From contig MEVN01000019.1 of the NCBI GenBank assembly GCA_001772985.1, forward strand, positions 1 through 21,613: 21,613 nucleotides of DNA. Direction: 5' to 3'. Position 1 is the stretch's first letter, and each line of letters starts with the position of its first letter. Positions 8,220-16,871 of the stretch are shown here, piece by piece. A model generated the notes under the pieces. The model was not told the DNA's origin and did not search any database. It saw nothing but the letters and a program-made list of their open reading frames with translations. The stretch comes from a candidate division WWE3 bacterium RIFCSPLOWO2_12_FULL_36_10 (GTDB taxonomy: Bacteria; Patescibacteriota; WWE3; UBA101185; UBA10185). The position numbers and the translations under genes are program-made.

Positions 8220-8951
8220 ATGAACGAAAAGAAAAATATACCGGTTGTTCTATTTGTTGGTGGTACTGGAAGTAGAATTAGGGAAGAAACTGCATCAAAG
8301 CCAAAACCAATGGTTGAAGTGGGAGAAGCTCCTTTATTATGGCATGTTATGAAGATATATAAGCATTACGGCTTTAACAAATTTATCTTAACTCTCGGGT
8401 ATAAGGGCGAATATATAAGAAATTTTCTCGCAAAAGATAAAAGAGGTCTGTTTTCAGAGTTTGAAATAATTTTGGCCGAAACCGGAGAAAATACAAAAAC
8501 CGGCGGGAGACTTTTAAAAGCTGCAAAGTACATTAAGAATGATATTTTCTTGTGTACTTATGGGGATGGAGTAAGTGACATCAACTTAGACAGATTGTTG
8601 AAGCATCACTATGGCTTAAAAAATGTTATTGGCACAATTACAGGAGTAAATGTTCCTCATAAGTTTGGAATAATTTCCCATACAAAAAAAGGAATTCTTA
8701 AAAACTATAAAAAAGGCCATTTGATGAAAGAACCGATAAACGCAGGATTTATGGTTTTAAATAAAAGCTATTTAAAGTACTTGAAAAAAGATTGTGAAGT
8801 TGAAGAACCTTTTAATAAATTAGCTGAAACTGGAAAAATGGGTGTTTACTTTCATAAAGGAAACTTTGGCGCTATTGATACTTATAAAGATCTTGAAGAT
8901 TTAAATAAAATTTGGGTAAGCAAGCCGTTCTGGAAGGTTTGGAAGGATTAG
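8220..8951 (+). CDS. rfbF: Glucose-1-phosphate cytidylyltransferase
   Basis: A nucleotidyltransferase that couples CTP and glucose-1-phosphate to CDP-glucose, the first step of CDP-dideoxyhexose synthesis. The first strand PVVLFVGGTGSR and then EETASKPKPMVEVG match the RfbF nucleotide-binding loop and the cytidylyltransferase-specific EET.xKPKPM element. LGYKGEYI and TYGDGVSDI are also RfbF-like, with the metal-binding aspartates in GDGVSD. ATG at 8220 begins one base after the rfbH stop and gives the short N-terminus usual for the family; in-frame ATGs at 8190 and 8208 overlap rfbH and are alternatives. Length (243 residues) is close to the usual 257. Gene order here is G-H-F, whereas the classical Salmonella and Yersinia clusters begin with F or with D-F-G-H order. 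Confidence 0.92.
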   Translation: MNEKKNIPVVLFVGGTGSRIREETASKPKPMVEVGEAPLLWHVMKIYKHYGFNKFILTLGYKGEYIRNFLAKDKRGLFSEFEIILAETGENTKTGGRLLKAAKYIKNDIFLCTYGDGVSDINLDRLLKHHYGLKNVIGTITGVNVPHKFGIISHTKKGILKNYKKGHLMKEPINAGFMVLNKSYLKYLKKDCEVEEPFNKLAETGKMGVYFHKGNFGAIDTYKDLEDLNKIWVSKPFWKVWKD

Positions 8952-8955
8952 ATTT

Positions 8956-9936
8956 ATGGAAACGCTTTCAGTTTCGATCGTAATACCAACACTCAATTCA
9001 GAAAGAACTTTGGAGAAGTGCTTGAAATCTATTAGAGGTCAGAATTATCCAAAGAATAAGGTTGAAGTACTCATAATTGACGGCGGTTCTACTGATTCAA
9101 CTGAAAATTTGGCAACCAAGTATAATTGTATATTTATAAAAGGAGGGTACAAAGAAAATCAAGAAGCAAGAAAGGCAATTGGATTAGAGAAAGCTTCGAA
9201 TGAGATAGTTGGTTATATTGACTCAGATAATATACTTCCAAATAAAAATTACATAAGTGAAATGATTACGCCGTTTAATGTTATTCCTGACTTAGTTGGC
9301 ACCGAAACATGGAGGTATGGAATTGATCGGGATTTTAATGTCTATAACAGATACTTTGCACTACTTGGTGTTAATGATGCTGTTGCTTATTATTTAGGTA
9401 AGGCAGACAAAATTCCTTGGTTTGAAAACACTTGGAAAAGAGGAAAAATATTAAGTGACAAAAAAAATTATACAGTCGTTGAATTTAGTGAAAAAAATTT
9501 ACCTACAGTTGGCGCCAATGGATTTTTTATAAGACGTGAATTATTGATAAAATCCAAATGCAAACCTGATGAATTTTTTCACATAGATGTTGTTTACGAT
9601 TTACTTGGGCTTGGTTATACAAAATTTGCCATGGTGAAAAATGAAATTTATCACGATACAGCTTCTACCATTTTTAAGTTAGCAGCAAGAAGAAAAAAAT
9701 ACTTTGTGAATTACGGAACAAAATTCTCAAGACGATATATTTTATTTGATAAAAAAAACAAAAGTGACATTCTTTCTTTACTCATGTTTGTGTTCTATAC
9801 AATGACAGTTATTCAACCTTTACTTCTCTCAATTAGGGGTTACATAAAAAAACGCGATGTAGCGTGGTTTTTACACCCGGTTGTTTGTTGGGTTTTCTTG
9901 TGGGCGTATGGTTCAGCGGTTTTAAAAAAGATTTAG
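8956..9936 (+). CDS. Family 2 glycosyltransferase
   Basis: A 326-residue GT2 enzyme acting at the cytoplasmic membrane face. It opens with VSIVIPTLNSERTLEKCLKS and VLIIDGGSTDSTE, and carries the DxD metal motif D89-S90-D91 (YIDSDN). Near residue 185 is the GANGFFIRRELL acceptor-loop motif, followed by FHIDVVYDLLGLGY in place of the usual ED region. Two hydrophobic segments near residues 270-325 probably anchor it. It starts four bases after rfbF and is likely the transferase that uses the dideoxy sugar made by the preceding genes, by position only. Its last 15 bases overlap the tail of the opposite-strand gene at 9922. Confidence 0.88.
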   Translation: METLSVSIVIPTLNSERTLEKCLKSIRGQNYPKNKVEVLIIDGGSTDSTENLATKYNCIFIKGGYKENQEARKAIGLEKASNEIVGYIDSDNILPNKNYISEMITPFNVIPDLVGTETWRYGIDRDFNVYNRYFALLGVNDAVAYYLGKADKIPWFENTWKRGKILSDKKNYTVVEFSEKNLPTVGANGFFIRRELLIKSKCKPDEFFHIDVVYDLLGLGYTKFAMVKNEIYHDTASTIFKLAARRKKYFVNYGTKFSRRYILFDKKNKSDILSLLMFVFYTMTVIQPLLLSIRGYIKKRDVAWFLHPVVCWVFLWAYGSAVLKKI

Positions 9937-11064
9937 GATCGCTTTTTCCATTAATTTTTCGGCATCATACTCTTTTGCTATAGATAAGCTAATTTTGTAA
10001 AGTTTGGATAAATTACTTTTATCTATAAATTTTTTTAATCTCTTTGTGTCTTTTACTTTATTATCTTCATCCAAGATAAAAGCAACGCCGGATTTTATTA
10101 TTTTAGGATTTACAGACGGTTCCTTTGAAATAATAAATGGAATTCCACACAGCATGTATTCCCATATTTTTATTGGTTCAATATACTTTGTTGATCCAAA
10201 ATTTTTGTCATAAACAGCAAGTCCTAGATCGCATTTAGAAACTAAGTCTCTGGACTTCTCCTGTCCATAGACATTAAAAATTTGTATTTTTTTTAATGTC
10301 GATTTTCTTGCTGCAATTTCAAAATCAATTAATCTGTTTGACGGTATAAACCAAAATTCTGTTTCAGGCCTGAGTTTTTGTATGTGTAAACAAATATCAT
10401 ATAAATCAACAATTTGTTTGTCTGTTAGTATACTTCCTGTCCAAACAACACGATTTCCTGATCTTTTTGCCATCCTTTCAGCATAATCGCCAACATATGA
10501 AAAAGAATTAGGAATATACAAAGAATTGGAGCCGTAATTTTCAAGTTTATATTTTTTCATTGAGACGCAAACCGACCACGTTTGATCGGAATTAATACTT
10601 GATATTTTGTCTGCTCTTTCGTAAAGTTTTTGTAGGATTTTATTACCAAATCTATTTTCATTAAAATCTACACAATAAAAAATAGATTTTATTCGGAATA
10701 GCTTGCATAAAATACTTGGAATAATAGCAGAAAGAGGGTCGATACTAATCACCGTTTTATATTTAGACTTTCTCAGAATAAATTTGAAAAGAAAAATAGT
10801 TGTAATAATAATGTCAATAATATATTTGATTTGGGGAACAACGCTAAATAATTTATCAATTTTCAATTTATTTAAATTAAGCGGATCTCCGTGAATAATT
10901 GGTTCTTCAAAGTTATAAAGCGGAATTTCCAAAATTTCAAGATGTTTAACCTTGTTTTGAAAAGATTTTATTACTGTCGAATATGGTCCTGCTATAGGTA
11001 AGTTGTTTCTAAACACTATATGGGTGATTATTAATATGTCTAGGTTTTGTAAACTAGTAGACAT
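9922..11064 (-). CDS. GT4-like glycosyltransferase
   Basis: A 380-residue GT-B fold glycosyltransferase of the GT4/Glyco_trans_1 type, the only minus-strand gene here. The N-terminal domain starts with LDILIITH; a hydrophobic stretch near residues 77-95 and VISIDPLSAII suggest membrane association. The C-terminal donor domain carries VVWTGSI at about residue 210 and KIWEYMLCGIPFII near residue 320, which is the typical K-x2-E-Y-M-x2-G-x-P nucleotide-sugar motif. It shares a short divergent region with the reductase/GT2 fusion, and no ribosome site is evident before its ATG, so it may be leaderless. Its 3' end overlaps the + strand GT2 by 15 bases. Donor sugar unknown. Confidence 0.85.
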   Translation of the reverse strand: MSTSLQNLDILIITHIVFRNNLPIAGPYSTVIKSFQNKVKHLEILEIPLYNFEEPIIHGDPLNLNKLKIDKLFSVVPQIKYIIDIIITTIFLFKFILRKSKYKTVISIDPLSAIIPSILCKLFRIKSIFYCVDFNENRFGNKILQKLYERADKISSINSDQTWSVCVSMKKYKLENYGSNSLYIPNSFSYVGDYAERMAKRSGNRVVWTGSILTDKQIVDLYDICLHIQKLRPETEFWFIPSNRLIDFEIAARKSTLKKIQIFNVYGQEKSRDLVSKCDLGLAVYDKNFGSTKYIEPIKIWEYMLCGIPFIISKEPSVNPKIIKSGVAFILDEDNKVKDTKRLKKFIDKSNLSKLYKISLSIAKEYDAEKLMEKAILNLF

Positions 11065-11085
11065 GCGTATATCATATACTATAAT
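11058..11085 (+). promoter_or_regulatory. Sigma-70-type promoter for the reductase/GT2 fusion gene
   Basis: TAGACA (11058-11063) and a perfect TATAAT (11080-11085) are 16 bases apart, the best promoter match in the window. Transcription would start near 11092, leaving a leader of about 40 bases with a good ribosome site. The -35 box lies at the start of the divergent gene, whose ATG is read from 11064 leftward. Confidence 0.55.
11067..11079. repeat. 13-base palindrome inside the promoter spacer
   Basis: GTATAT-C-ATATAC is a perfect palindrome with six-base arms around one base. It fills most of the spacer between the -35 and -10 boxes and abuts the -10, while lying just upstream of the minus-strand start. 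It could be an operator for both divergent genes. Its low complexity means chance is a fair alternative. Confidence 0.35.
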
Positions 11086-11118
11086 GTCTATACTTCCCCC
11101 ATTGGTGTTTTTAAATTT

Positions 11119-11124
11119 AGGAGA
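11119..11124 (+). promoter_or_regulatory. Ribosome binding site of the fusion gene
   Basis: AGGAGA lies eight bases before ATG at 11133 and fixes this start, which gives a basic, unconserved N-terminus of about 15 residues before the Rossmann fold. Confidence 0.65.
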
Positions 11125-11132
11125 TCTATTGA

Positions 11133-13145
11133 ATGCCTGTTAGTGTAAGTACGAAAGCACGAGCAAGTAAAAGAAAAAAAGTGTTTGTAACCGGAGCTTC
11201 CGGAATGCTTGGAACAACTCTATATAAGGTTTTCACAAAATCAGGATATGATGTGCTTTCAACCGATTTAAATCCCCTCGATCCTTGGACAAAGAAACTC
11301 GATATTAGAAACAAGAGATTAGTAAAAAAAATGGTTAAGGATTTTAGTCCGGACTATGTTCTCAATTTGGCCGCTTTAACTGATTTGGAATACTGTGAAG
11401 CAAATGAACAAGAATCATTTGACACAAACGCAACCGGAGCAATTAATACAGCAAAAATATGTTCTGAGTTTGACTTGCCTTTTGTTCATATAAGTACAGC
11501 CGGAGTGTTTGACGGTACAAAAAAATCAGCATATACAGAGGAAGATATTCCAAGCCCAATAAACATTTACGGTAAATCAAAATTTGAATCCGAGAAAGAA
11601 ATTCCTAAAATTCACGACAAATATTATATTTTTAGAGCTGGCTGGATGATGGGAAGTGGGGATAGAGATAAAAAGTACGTTAAGAAAGTGCTGGACCTCA
11701 TTAATACAGGCAGTAATGTGATTTATGGGTTGATAGATAAATTTGGGTGTCCAACCTATACTTTGGATTTTGCAAAAGGCATTTTGAAAATGATAAGTAC
11801 AAATCAGGATTATGGGCTTTATCATATGGTAAGTGAAGGCGAGTGCGCAAGGTACGATGTGTCAAAAAAAATAGTTGAAGTTTTAGGTTTATCTGGGATA
11901 GAAGTAATTCCGGCGGAAGGTGAGTTTTTTAAGAAAAATTTTTATGTCCCACGACCTGCAAACGAAGTAATGATAAATAAAAAAATTCATGAGAGAGGAA
12001 TTAAAGTAATGAGGAATTGGGAAGATGCAATAACCGATTACTTAAAGACTTATTATTACAACTCGTATAAAGATTTTAGAAAAAGAGAAGTCTTTGAAAT
12101 ACACAGTAGAAAATACTCTAAAAAAGAACCATTAGTTTCTATTGTAACAACAGGATATAAGAACGAGAAATTTAATGAAAAATATTTTAATTCTATAAAT
12201 AAACAAACGTACAAGAATATAGAGGTTATTTTTGTAGATAATTCGTCGCCTGATAATACTGTTTCAGGCGCTAGGAAAATGTTAAAAAACGGAAAGATCG
12301 TTGCTTCAAAGATAAACAGCGGATGTGCCGGAGGAAATAATATTGGGGCCATGGAAGCGTCCGGCAAATATATATTTTTAATGGGTCCTGACGCGTGGGC
12401 CGATGAAAATTGTGTAGAAGAATTAGTAAAAGCAGCGGAAAAAAATGGAAATTATATTTATTCCCCATCTCAAATGTCATACGATGGATTAGGTTTCATA
12501 AGTTGCGGAATTGCTGCTGATATTTTTGGTTATCCTGCAAGAACTTATACTAAAGATGGAAGAATACAAACTAAAAGAGCTTTTTATGCGGATGGTACCG
12601 GTGTTTTTATGACAAAAAAAGCTTATATGAGTGTTTGGATGATGGATGAGGAAACATTTCTTTTTGCTGAGGATGTTGATTTGTCGTGGAAAGCTCATAT
12701 GATGGGTATGGATGTAATACCTGTAAAATCCTCAGTGATTTATCATTATAGTAGTGGATCTGTAGGAATCGGTGGATTTCCTAAAGAGGGCATAAAGTAT
12801 GAGACAAACAACAACAGGAGATTCTTGGCGGAAAGAAACATAATTAGAAATATAATCAAGAATTACAAATGGTGGAATATACTTTGGGTTCTTACATACT
12901 ATATATTGATAAATATTTTTGAAATGTTAGCCATGTTGCTTACTGGGCAACTATCCGCTGTTAAGAACACTTACCTAAAAGCTTATGCTTGGAATATTGC
13001 AAACATTAAAACTACCATGAATAAAAGGAAAATTATTCAAAAAACAAGAAAGGTTGGAGACTTTGAAGTTATGAAGAAAATGTATCTATTTCCCCATAAG
13101 TTCTTAGCTCTACTTGAATTAGGTGTACCAAAGGTGAGATCATAA
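11133..13145 (+). CDS. RmlD-like NDP-sugar reductase fused to a family 2 glycosyltransferase
   Basis: A 670-residue two-domain protein. Residues ~15-305 are an RmlD-type (dTDP-4-dehydrorhamnose reductase) domain: NAD(P) loop GASGMLG (G21, G24, G27), LNLAALTDLEYCE, STAGVFDG, and catalytic Y146-x3-K150 in NIYGKSKFESE. Residues ~334-600 are a GT2 domain: VSIVTTGY, VIFVDNSSPDNT, NSGCAGGNNIGA, MGPDAW in place of the usual LNPDA, and FAEDVDLSWKAHMMG. A hydrophobic segment near residues 585-610 may anchor it, and the arginine/lysine-rich tail is typical of rhamnosyltransferase-like GT2s. The frame is continuous, so the fusion is real. Such a protein could make an NDP-deoxysugar and transfer it in one chain. 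Whether it acts on dTDP-rhamnose or reduces the CDP-keto-dideoxyhexose from the rfb genes is not readable from sequence. Confidence 0.88.
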   Translation: MPVSVSTKARASKRKKVFVTGASGMLGTTLYKVFTKSGYDVLSTDLNPLDPWTKKLDIRNKRLVKKMVKDFSPDYVLNLAALTDLEYCEANEQESFDTNATGAINTAKICSEFDLPFVHISTAGVFDGTKKSAYTEEDIPSPINIYGKSKFESEKEIPKIHDKYYIFRAGWMMGSGDRDKKYVKKVLDLINTGSNVIYGLIDKFGCPTYTLDFAKGILKMISTNQDYGLYHMVSEGECARYDVSKKIVEVLGLSGIEVIPAEGEFFKKNFYVPRPANEVMINKKIHERGIKVMRNWEDAITDYLKTYYYNSYKDFRKREVFEIHSRKYSKKEPLVSIVTTGYKNEKFNEKYFNSINKQTYKNIEVIFVDNSSPDNTVSGARKMLKNGKIVASKINSGCAGGNNIGAMEASGKYIFLMGPDAWADENCVEELVKAAEKNGNYIYSPSQMSYDGLGFISCGIAADIFGYPARTYTKDGRIQTKRAFYADGTGVFMTKKAYMSVWMMDEETFLFAEDVDLSWKAHMMGMDVIPVKSSVIYHYSSGSVGIGGFPKEGIKYETNNNRRFLAERNIIRNIIKNYKWWNILWVLTYYILINIFEMLAMLLTGQLSAVKNTYLKAYAWNIANIKTTMNKRKIIQKTRKVGDFEVMKKMYLFPHKFLALLELGVPKVRS

Positions 13146-13157
13146 TCAGTACAGATC

Positions 13158-16100
13158 ATGAAATCCAAACCTATAGAAAATTCCCTAAAAAAATATTTCA
13201 ATGCTGAGTTAATGGTCTTGGTTGTGCTAGTTCTGTTTGAATTAATTCATATTAAAATACTATTTCAAAATTATGATTTTTTGGCAGGAGGAGATAATTA
13301 CACTCAGCTAAAGGTTTTATCTAAAGAAATTTATCCGTATGTTTGGGATAACACATTGTCGTTGGGAGGGCGTACTGTTTCCTTGCCAAACTTATTAGGA
13401 ATTCCATTTTACGCCTACATATTTTCTTTTCTTTCTCCACAACTAGTTCAAAGATTATTAATATTTTTCTTATATCTTGCAAAGTATGTAGCCTTTATAA
13501 AGCTCGCCAAATTTGTGTCAAAAAGATTTTCTATACTCGCTATAATACCGGCACTTTTATTATTTACATTTAACGCGTATGAATCTCTAAACCCATTTGC
13601 GCTATTTCCTTTAGTATTTAGCATTTACCTTCCATTTTCTCTTTATTACTTTATTAAAATGCTCGAAAATGACAAGATTGATTATGTTAATATTTCAAAA
13701 CTAATATTTCTATCAATTATTTTTTCCACTTTAAATTCTAATCTGGCCCTTTCAATCACAGTTTTTATTCCGCAAATTATTTATCTATTAATTAGAATTA
13801 GAAGTCTTAATAAAACGAAAATTATAAGTTTGATACTCTATTACTTTGTAGTCTTTATAACAAGTCTCTGGTGGCTTTTACCTTTAGCCAATTATTATTC
13901 AGAAGCAGCTTCTGGAGTTTTTAAAAACAATTGGTTTTCTGCAATAGACGCAGGTCAACTATCTCAAAACTACCGTTTTATTGGGCAATGGGGATGGTAT
14001 GAAAGCAGTTTTCTATATCAATATTACCCATTTAGCAGTTATTATGACATGCCGATAGTTATAATTATAACTTATCTTATTATTTTAATGGCTTTATATG
14101 CCGGTTTTACTTTGGAAAAAGCTCCTACTTTGGAAAGAGAGATTAGGCAAAATATGCTGAAAAACTTTTTTCTTATTCTTTCTTTTTTTAGTCTGTTTCT
14201 GGTTGGAGGTTCAAGACCGCCCTTCGGTTTGTTATACGAAGTACTTTTTAATTATATTCCTATTTTTAAAATTTTTAGAGAACCGTTTACAAAATTTAAT
14301 GAAATTTATGTTTTATCCATTTCTATCCTGTTTTATTTTTTCTTGTTGTATTTGGAGCAAAAATTGTTACATATAAAAAAATACCTTGCATTCTTTTTGA
14401 TATTTTTAATCGTAATATTTAGTGTTAAACCCTCTTTAATAGGCGAACACGTATGGTCTAAGTGGAATGGAAGTATGAGGTCTTTTAGGGTAAATATTCC
14501 GGAATATTGGCTAGAGTTTAAAAGCTATGTAGATAAAAACATAGAAAATTCAAGAATTCTTTCTTTTCCAAAGGCAAATTACGGCGCTGCGTGGAATTGG
14601 GTAAGTGGTTTTTCCTCGGCAGATGATGTTTCAATAAATTTTATTAATAATAAAAATATGGTTCTTAGAGATCCTTTGCCGTCGGGTTCCGGGAGTGGGA
14701 AAATGGTTGACAAAGCCTATGAAGAAGAGTTCCTAACTCCCAAATATTTTAGCTTGTTGGGGGTTGATTATGTACTTCTTGAAAATGATTTGGACTGGAG
14801 GTACGCCGGAAATACCTCATACACGCCAAATAAGGGTACAGGAATCTTGAGCAACATGAATTTAGAAAAACCAATTAATTTTGGTAACTTTACACACAGT
14901 TATTTATCTGAAATTCAAAATGACGAAATAGATGAAAACATTAAATATGAAACAAATTATGAATTGTATGGAAAACCCCAGCTTTCTTTATATAAAGTAA
15001 AAGACTCAAACAAAAACAAACAGTTTTTTCCTGCAACAGCTCGCATATTTGTTGTAGGAGACGAGTCCGATATAATAAAAGTCACCAGTTTTAATGACTT
15101 TAATAAAGACCCAGCAGTATTTTTATTAAATGATGGTCTATCGTTATACGCTCTTAAGAATCCCGATGAGGTTTTTATATCCGCAGTAAGAAAACCCCCC
15201 CAATTATTAGTAAATGAGATAAGCTGGGATCCTTTACCGGGAATTTCAAACGCAAATGTAAATCCAGCTTCTCCGGAATTCTTTTTTGTAAGAATAAAGG
15301 AATTCTTTCAAAAATTAAGCTTAAGGAAAGATGTTTCCAGTCAAGTAGATACTCTAATTCTTCTTTCCGCTAAAAGAGTATCTGAAATAAAGAATTATAA
15401 ATTGGAAGGGATCCTAAAGGATAAAGAGATTAAACTTATGGAATCTAATGTTTCGGACGCAATAAAGTTAATAAAAAGCGTTCCTACTGAAAAAAGAGAT
15501 GAAAACTATTGGGAAATGGTTAAAAGAACACTTTTATATATTCTAGGAAATGATTTTACTTTAAGCTATTCAGGAGGTAATATTTCAAGCTTTGTTGATA
15601 AAGGTGCGCTTTATTTAGATTTGGTGAATTGGGTTGAAGGCAATATTAATCCCGCCTGTTTGGATTATTGCTATGAATTCAAGGTGCCTGTTGAAGGTAA
15701 TTATGAAATATACATGGACAAATCCTCATTTAATAAACTTGGATACAACGCCTACAATATAAAGAGCGCTAAAAATAGCAAAGAATATACTGATTTTACA
15801 TACGATATTAGTACAGATCAAAAGTTTTGGAATAAATTAGGCGATGTAAATCTAAAAAAAGACGAGATATATAAATTAAATTTATCACTTAAAAAATCGA
15901 AAAATTTGTTAGAGCAAGGAGAGTGGAAATCATATGAGGGTATAAACAATAAGAACGATTTCATCCGAGATTTTTTTCCGGATAATTATATACAAGGGTA
16001 TGGATATGTTTTTGGTCATAACAAGTCAAATAATATCAAGGTGCTAAACAATGCTACAACTAATAACTACGTGAAATTTAAGCCTATTGATGGCTGGACG

Positions 16101-16871
16101 GCAGGAAAATCATATAAAATTTCATTTGATTATAAAGTCGAAAAAGGTGGAGTAGGCATATCAATAGTTGAAGACTACTTAAACTATGAAAAGATGTATA
16201 AAGAGATTCAGAAAGTGGGAAGTGTTGATGGTGTTTCGGAGATTTACATAAGTAGAGCGATGTATCAAAAGGAGTTTAATTTAAATTCACTTATTGGAGA
16301 AAGAGGGGCATGCGACAATAGAGGAGTATGCACATATCACTTTGAGAAGACTACAAGTTCAAGTAGAAACGCAAAGGACGCTAAACTTTTTTTCTATTCT
16401 TTTTCAAATGATGGGTCAGTTTCAAACGTTAGTATTAGCGATATAAAAGTTGAAGAAGTTCTAGATCCCGAAATCTTTCTAAGGTATGTGAGTGATAGTA
16501 GTGGCATTAAAGAAGGAAATCCAAAAATTGAGTACAAAAAAATAAATCCAACCAAATATAAACTGAATATATCGGGTGCTAAAACTCCATACATTTTAAT
16601 ATTTAACGAATCATTTAATAAGGATTGGAAGCTTACTTATCGAAATAAATTAATAATCCCTAAACCAAAGCACCTTCTTGTAAATGGATATGCTAATGCC
16701 TGGTTAATAGACCCAAGTTATGTAGATAATAATCAGAATTATTCTCTTATTGTCGAATTTTCTTCTCAAAAATATTTTGTAGCGTTTTTTATTCTAACAA
16801 TTTTAGTTTTTACTACTGTATCAATTAATATTATAGTATCGTTTAGCAGACGGCAAAGAAAGGAAAATTAG
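13158..16871 (+). CDS. Very large GT-C-type membrane glycosyltransferase with long soluble tail
   Basis: A 1237-residue protein. Residues ~15-420 contain many hydrophobic segments, resembling DUF3367/AftD-like and YfhO-like GT-C enzymes that use polyprenyl-phosphate sugars outside the membrane. D46 in the first loop (GGDNY) is a candidate catalytic residue and is conserved in the paralogue at 20512. Other shared blocks are VSLPNLLGIPFY, LPFSLYYF, RFIGQWGWY and FKIFREP. The ~770-residue soluble part includes segments that look like beta-rich carbohydrate-binding modules (around 820-1115) and ends in an ILIFNESFNKDWKL region seen at the tail of related proteins. One final membrane segment (about 1200-1225) precedes a basic end. 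The start follows the fusion gene by 12 bases. Acceptor and donor are unknown; non-enzymatic transport is less likely. Confidence 0.78.
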   Translation: MKSKPIENSLKKYFNAELMVLVVLVLFELIHIKILFQNYDFLAGGDNYTQLKVLSKEIYPYVWDNTLSLGGRTVSLPNLLGIPFYAYIFSFLSPQLVQRLLIFFLYLAKYVAFIKLAKFVSKRFSILAIIPALLLFTFNAYESLNPFALFPLVFSIYLPFSLYYFIKMLENDKIDYVNISKLIFLSIIFSTLNSNLALSITVFIPQIIYLLIRIRSLNKTKIISLILYYFVVFITSLWWLLPLANYYSEAASGVFKNNWFSAIDAGQLSQNYRFIGQWGWYESSFLYQYYPFSSYYDMPIVIIITYLIILMALYAGFTLEKAPTLEREIRQNMLKNFFLILSFFSLFLVGGSRPPFGLLYEVLFNYIPIFKIFREPFTKFNEIYVLSISILFYFFLLYLEQKLLHIKKYLAFFLIFLIVIFSVKPSLIGEHVWSKWNGSMRSFRVNIPEYWLEFKSYVDKNIENSRILSFPKANYGAAWNWVSGFSSADDVSINFINNKNMVLRDPLPSGSGSGKMVDKAYEEEFLTPKYFSLLGVDYVLLENDLDWRYAGNTSYTPNKGTGILSNMNLEKPINFGNFTHSYLSEIQNDEIDENIKYETNYELYGKPQLSLYKVKDSNKNKQFFPATARIFVVGDESDIIKVTSFNDFNKDPAVFLLNDGLSLYALKNPDEVFISAVRKPPQLLVNEISWDPLPGISNANVNPASPEFFFVRIKEFFQKLSLRKDVSSQVDTLILLSAKRVSEIKNYKLEGILKDKEIKLMESNVSDAIKLIKSVPTEKRDENYWEMVKRTLLYILGNDFTLSYSGGNISSFVDKGALYLDLVNWVEGNINPACLDYCYEFKVPVEGNYEIYMDKSSFNKLGYNAYNIKSAKNSKEYTDFTYDISTDQKFWNKLGDVNLKKDEIYKLNLSLKKSKNLLEQGEWKSYEGINNKNDFIRDFFPDNYIQGYGYVFGHNKSNNIKVLNNATTNNYVKFKPIDGWTAGKSYKISFDYKVEKGGVGISIVEDYLNYEKMYKEIQKVGSVDGVSEIYISRAMYQKEFNLNSLIGERGACDNRGVCTYHFEKTTSSSRNAKDAKLFFYSFSNDGSVSNVSISDIKVEEVLDPEIFLRYVSDSSGIKEGNPKIEYKKINPTKYKLNISGAKTPYILIFNESFNKDWKLTYRNKLIIPKPKHLLVNGYANAWLIDPSYVDNNQNYSLIVEFSSQKYFVAFFILTILVFTTVSINIIVSFSRRQRKEN

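Noticed and set aside
11133..13145. Frameshift or assembly artefact joining two genes
   Set aside because: Reading is continuous through the linker (about residues 300-334) with no in-frame ribosome site or ATG that fits a separate glycosyltransferase start.
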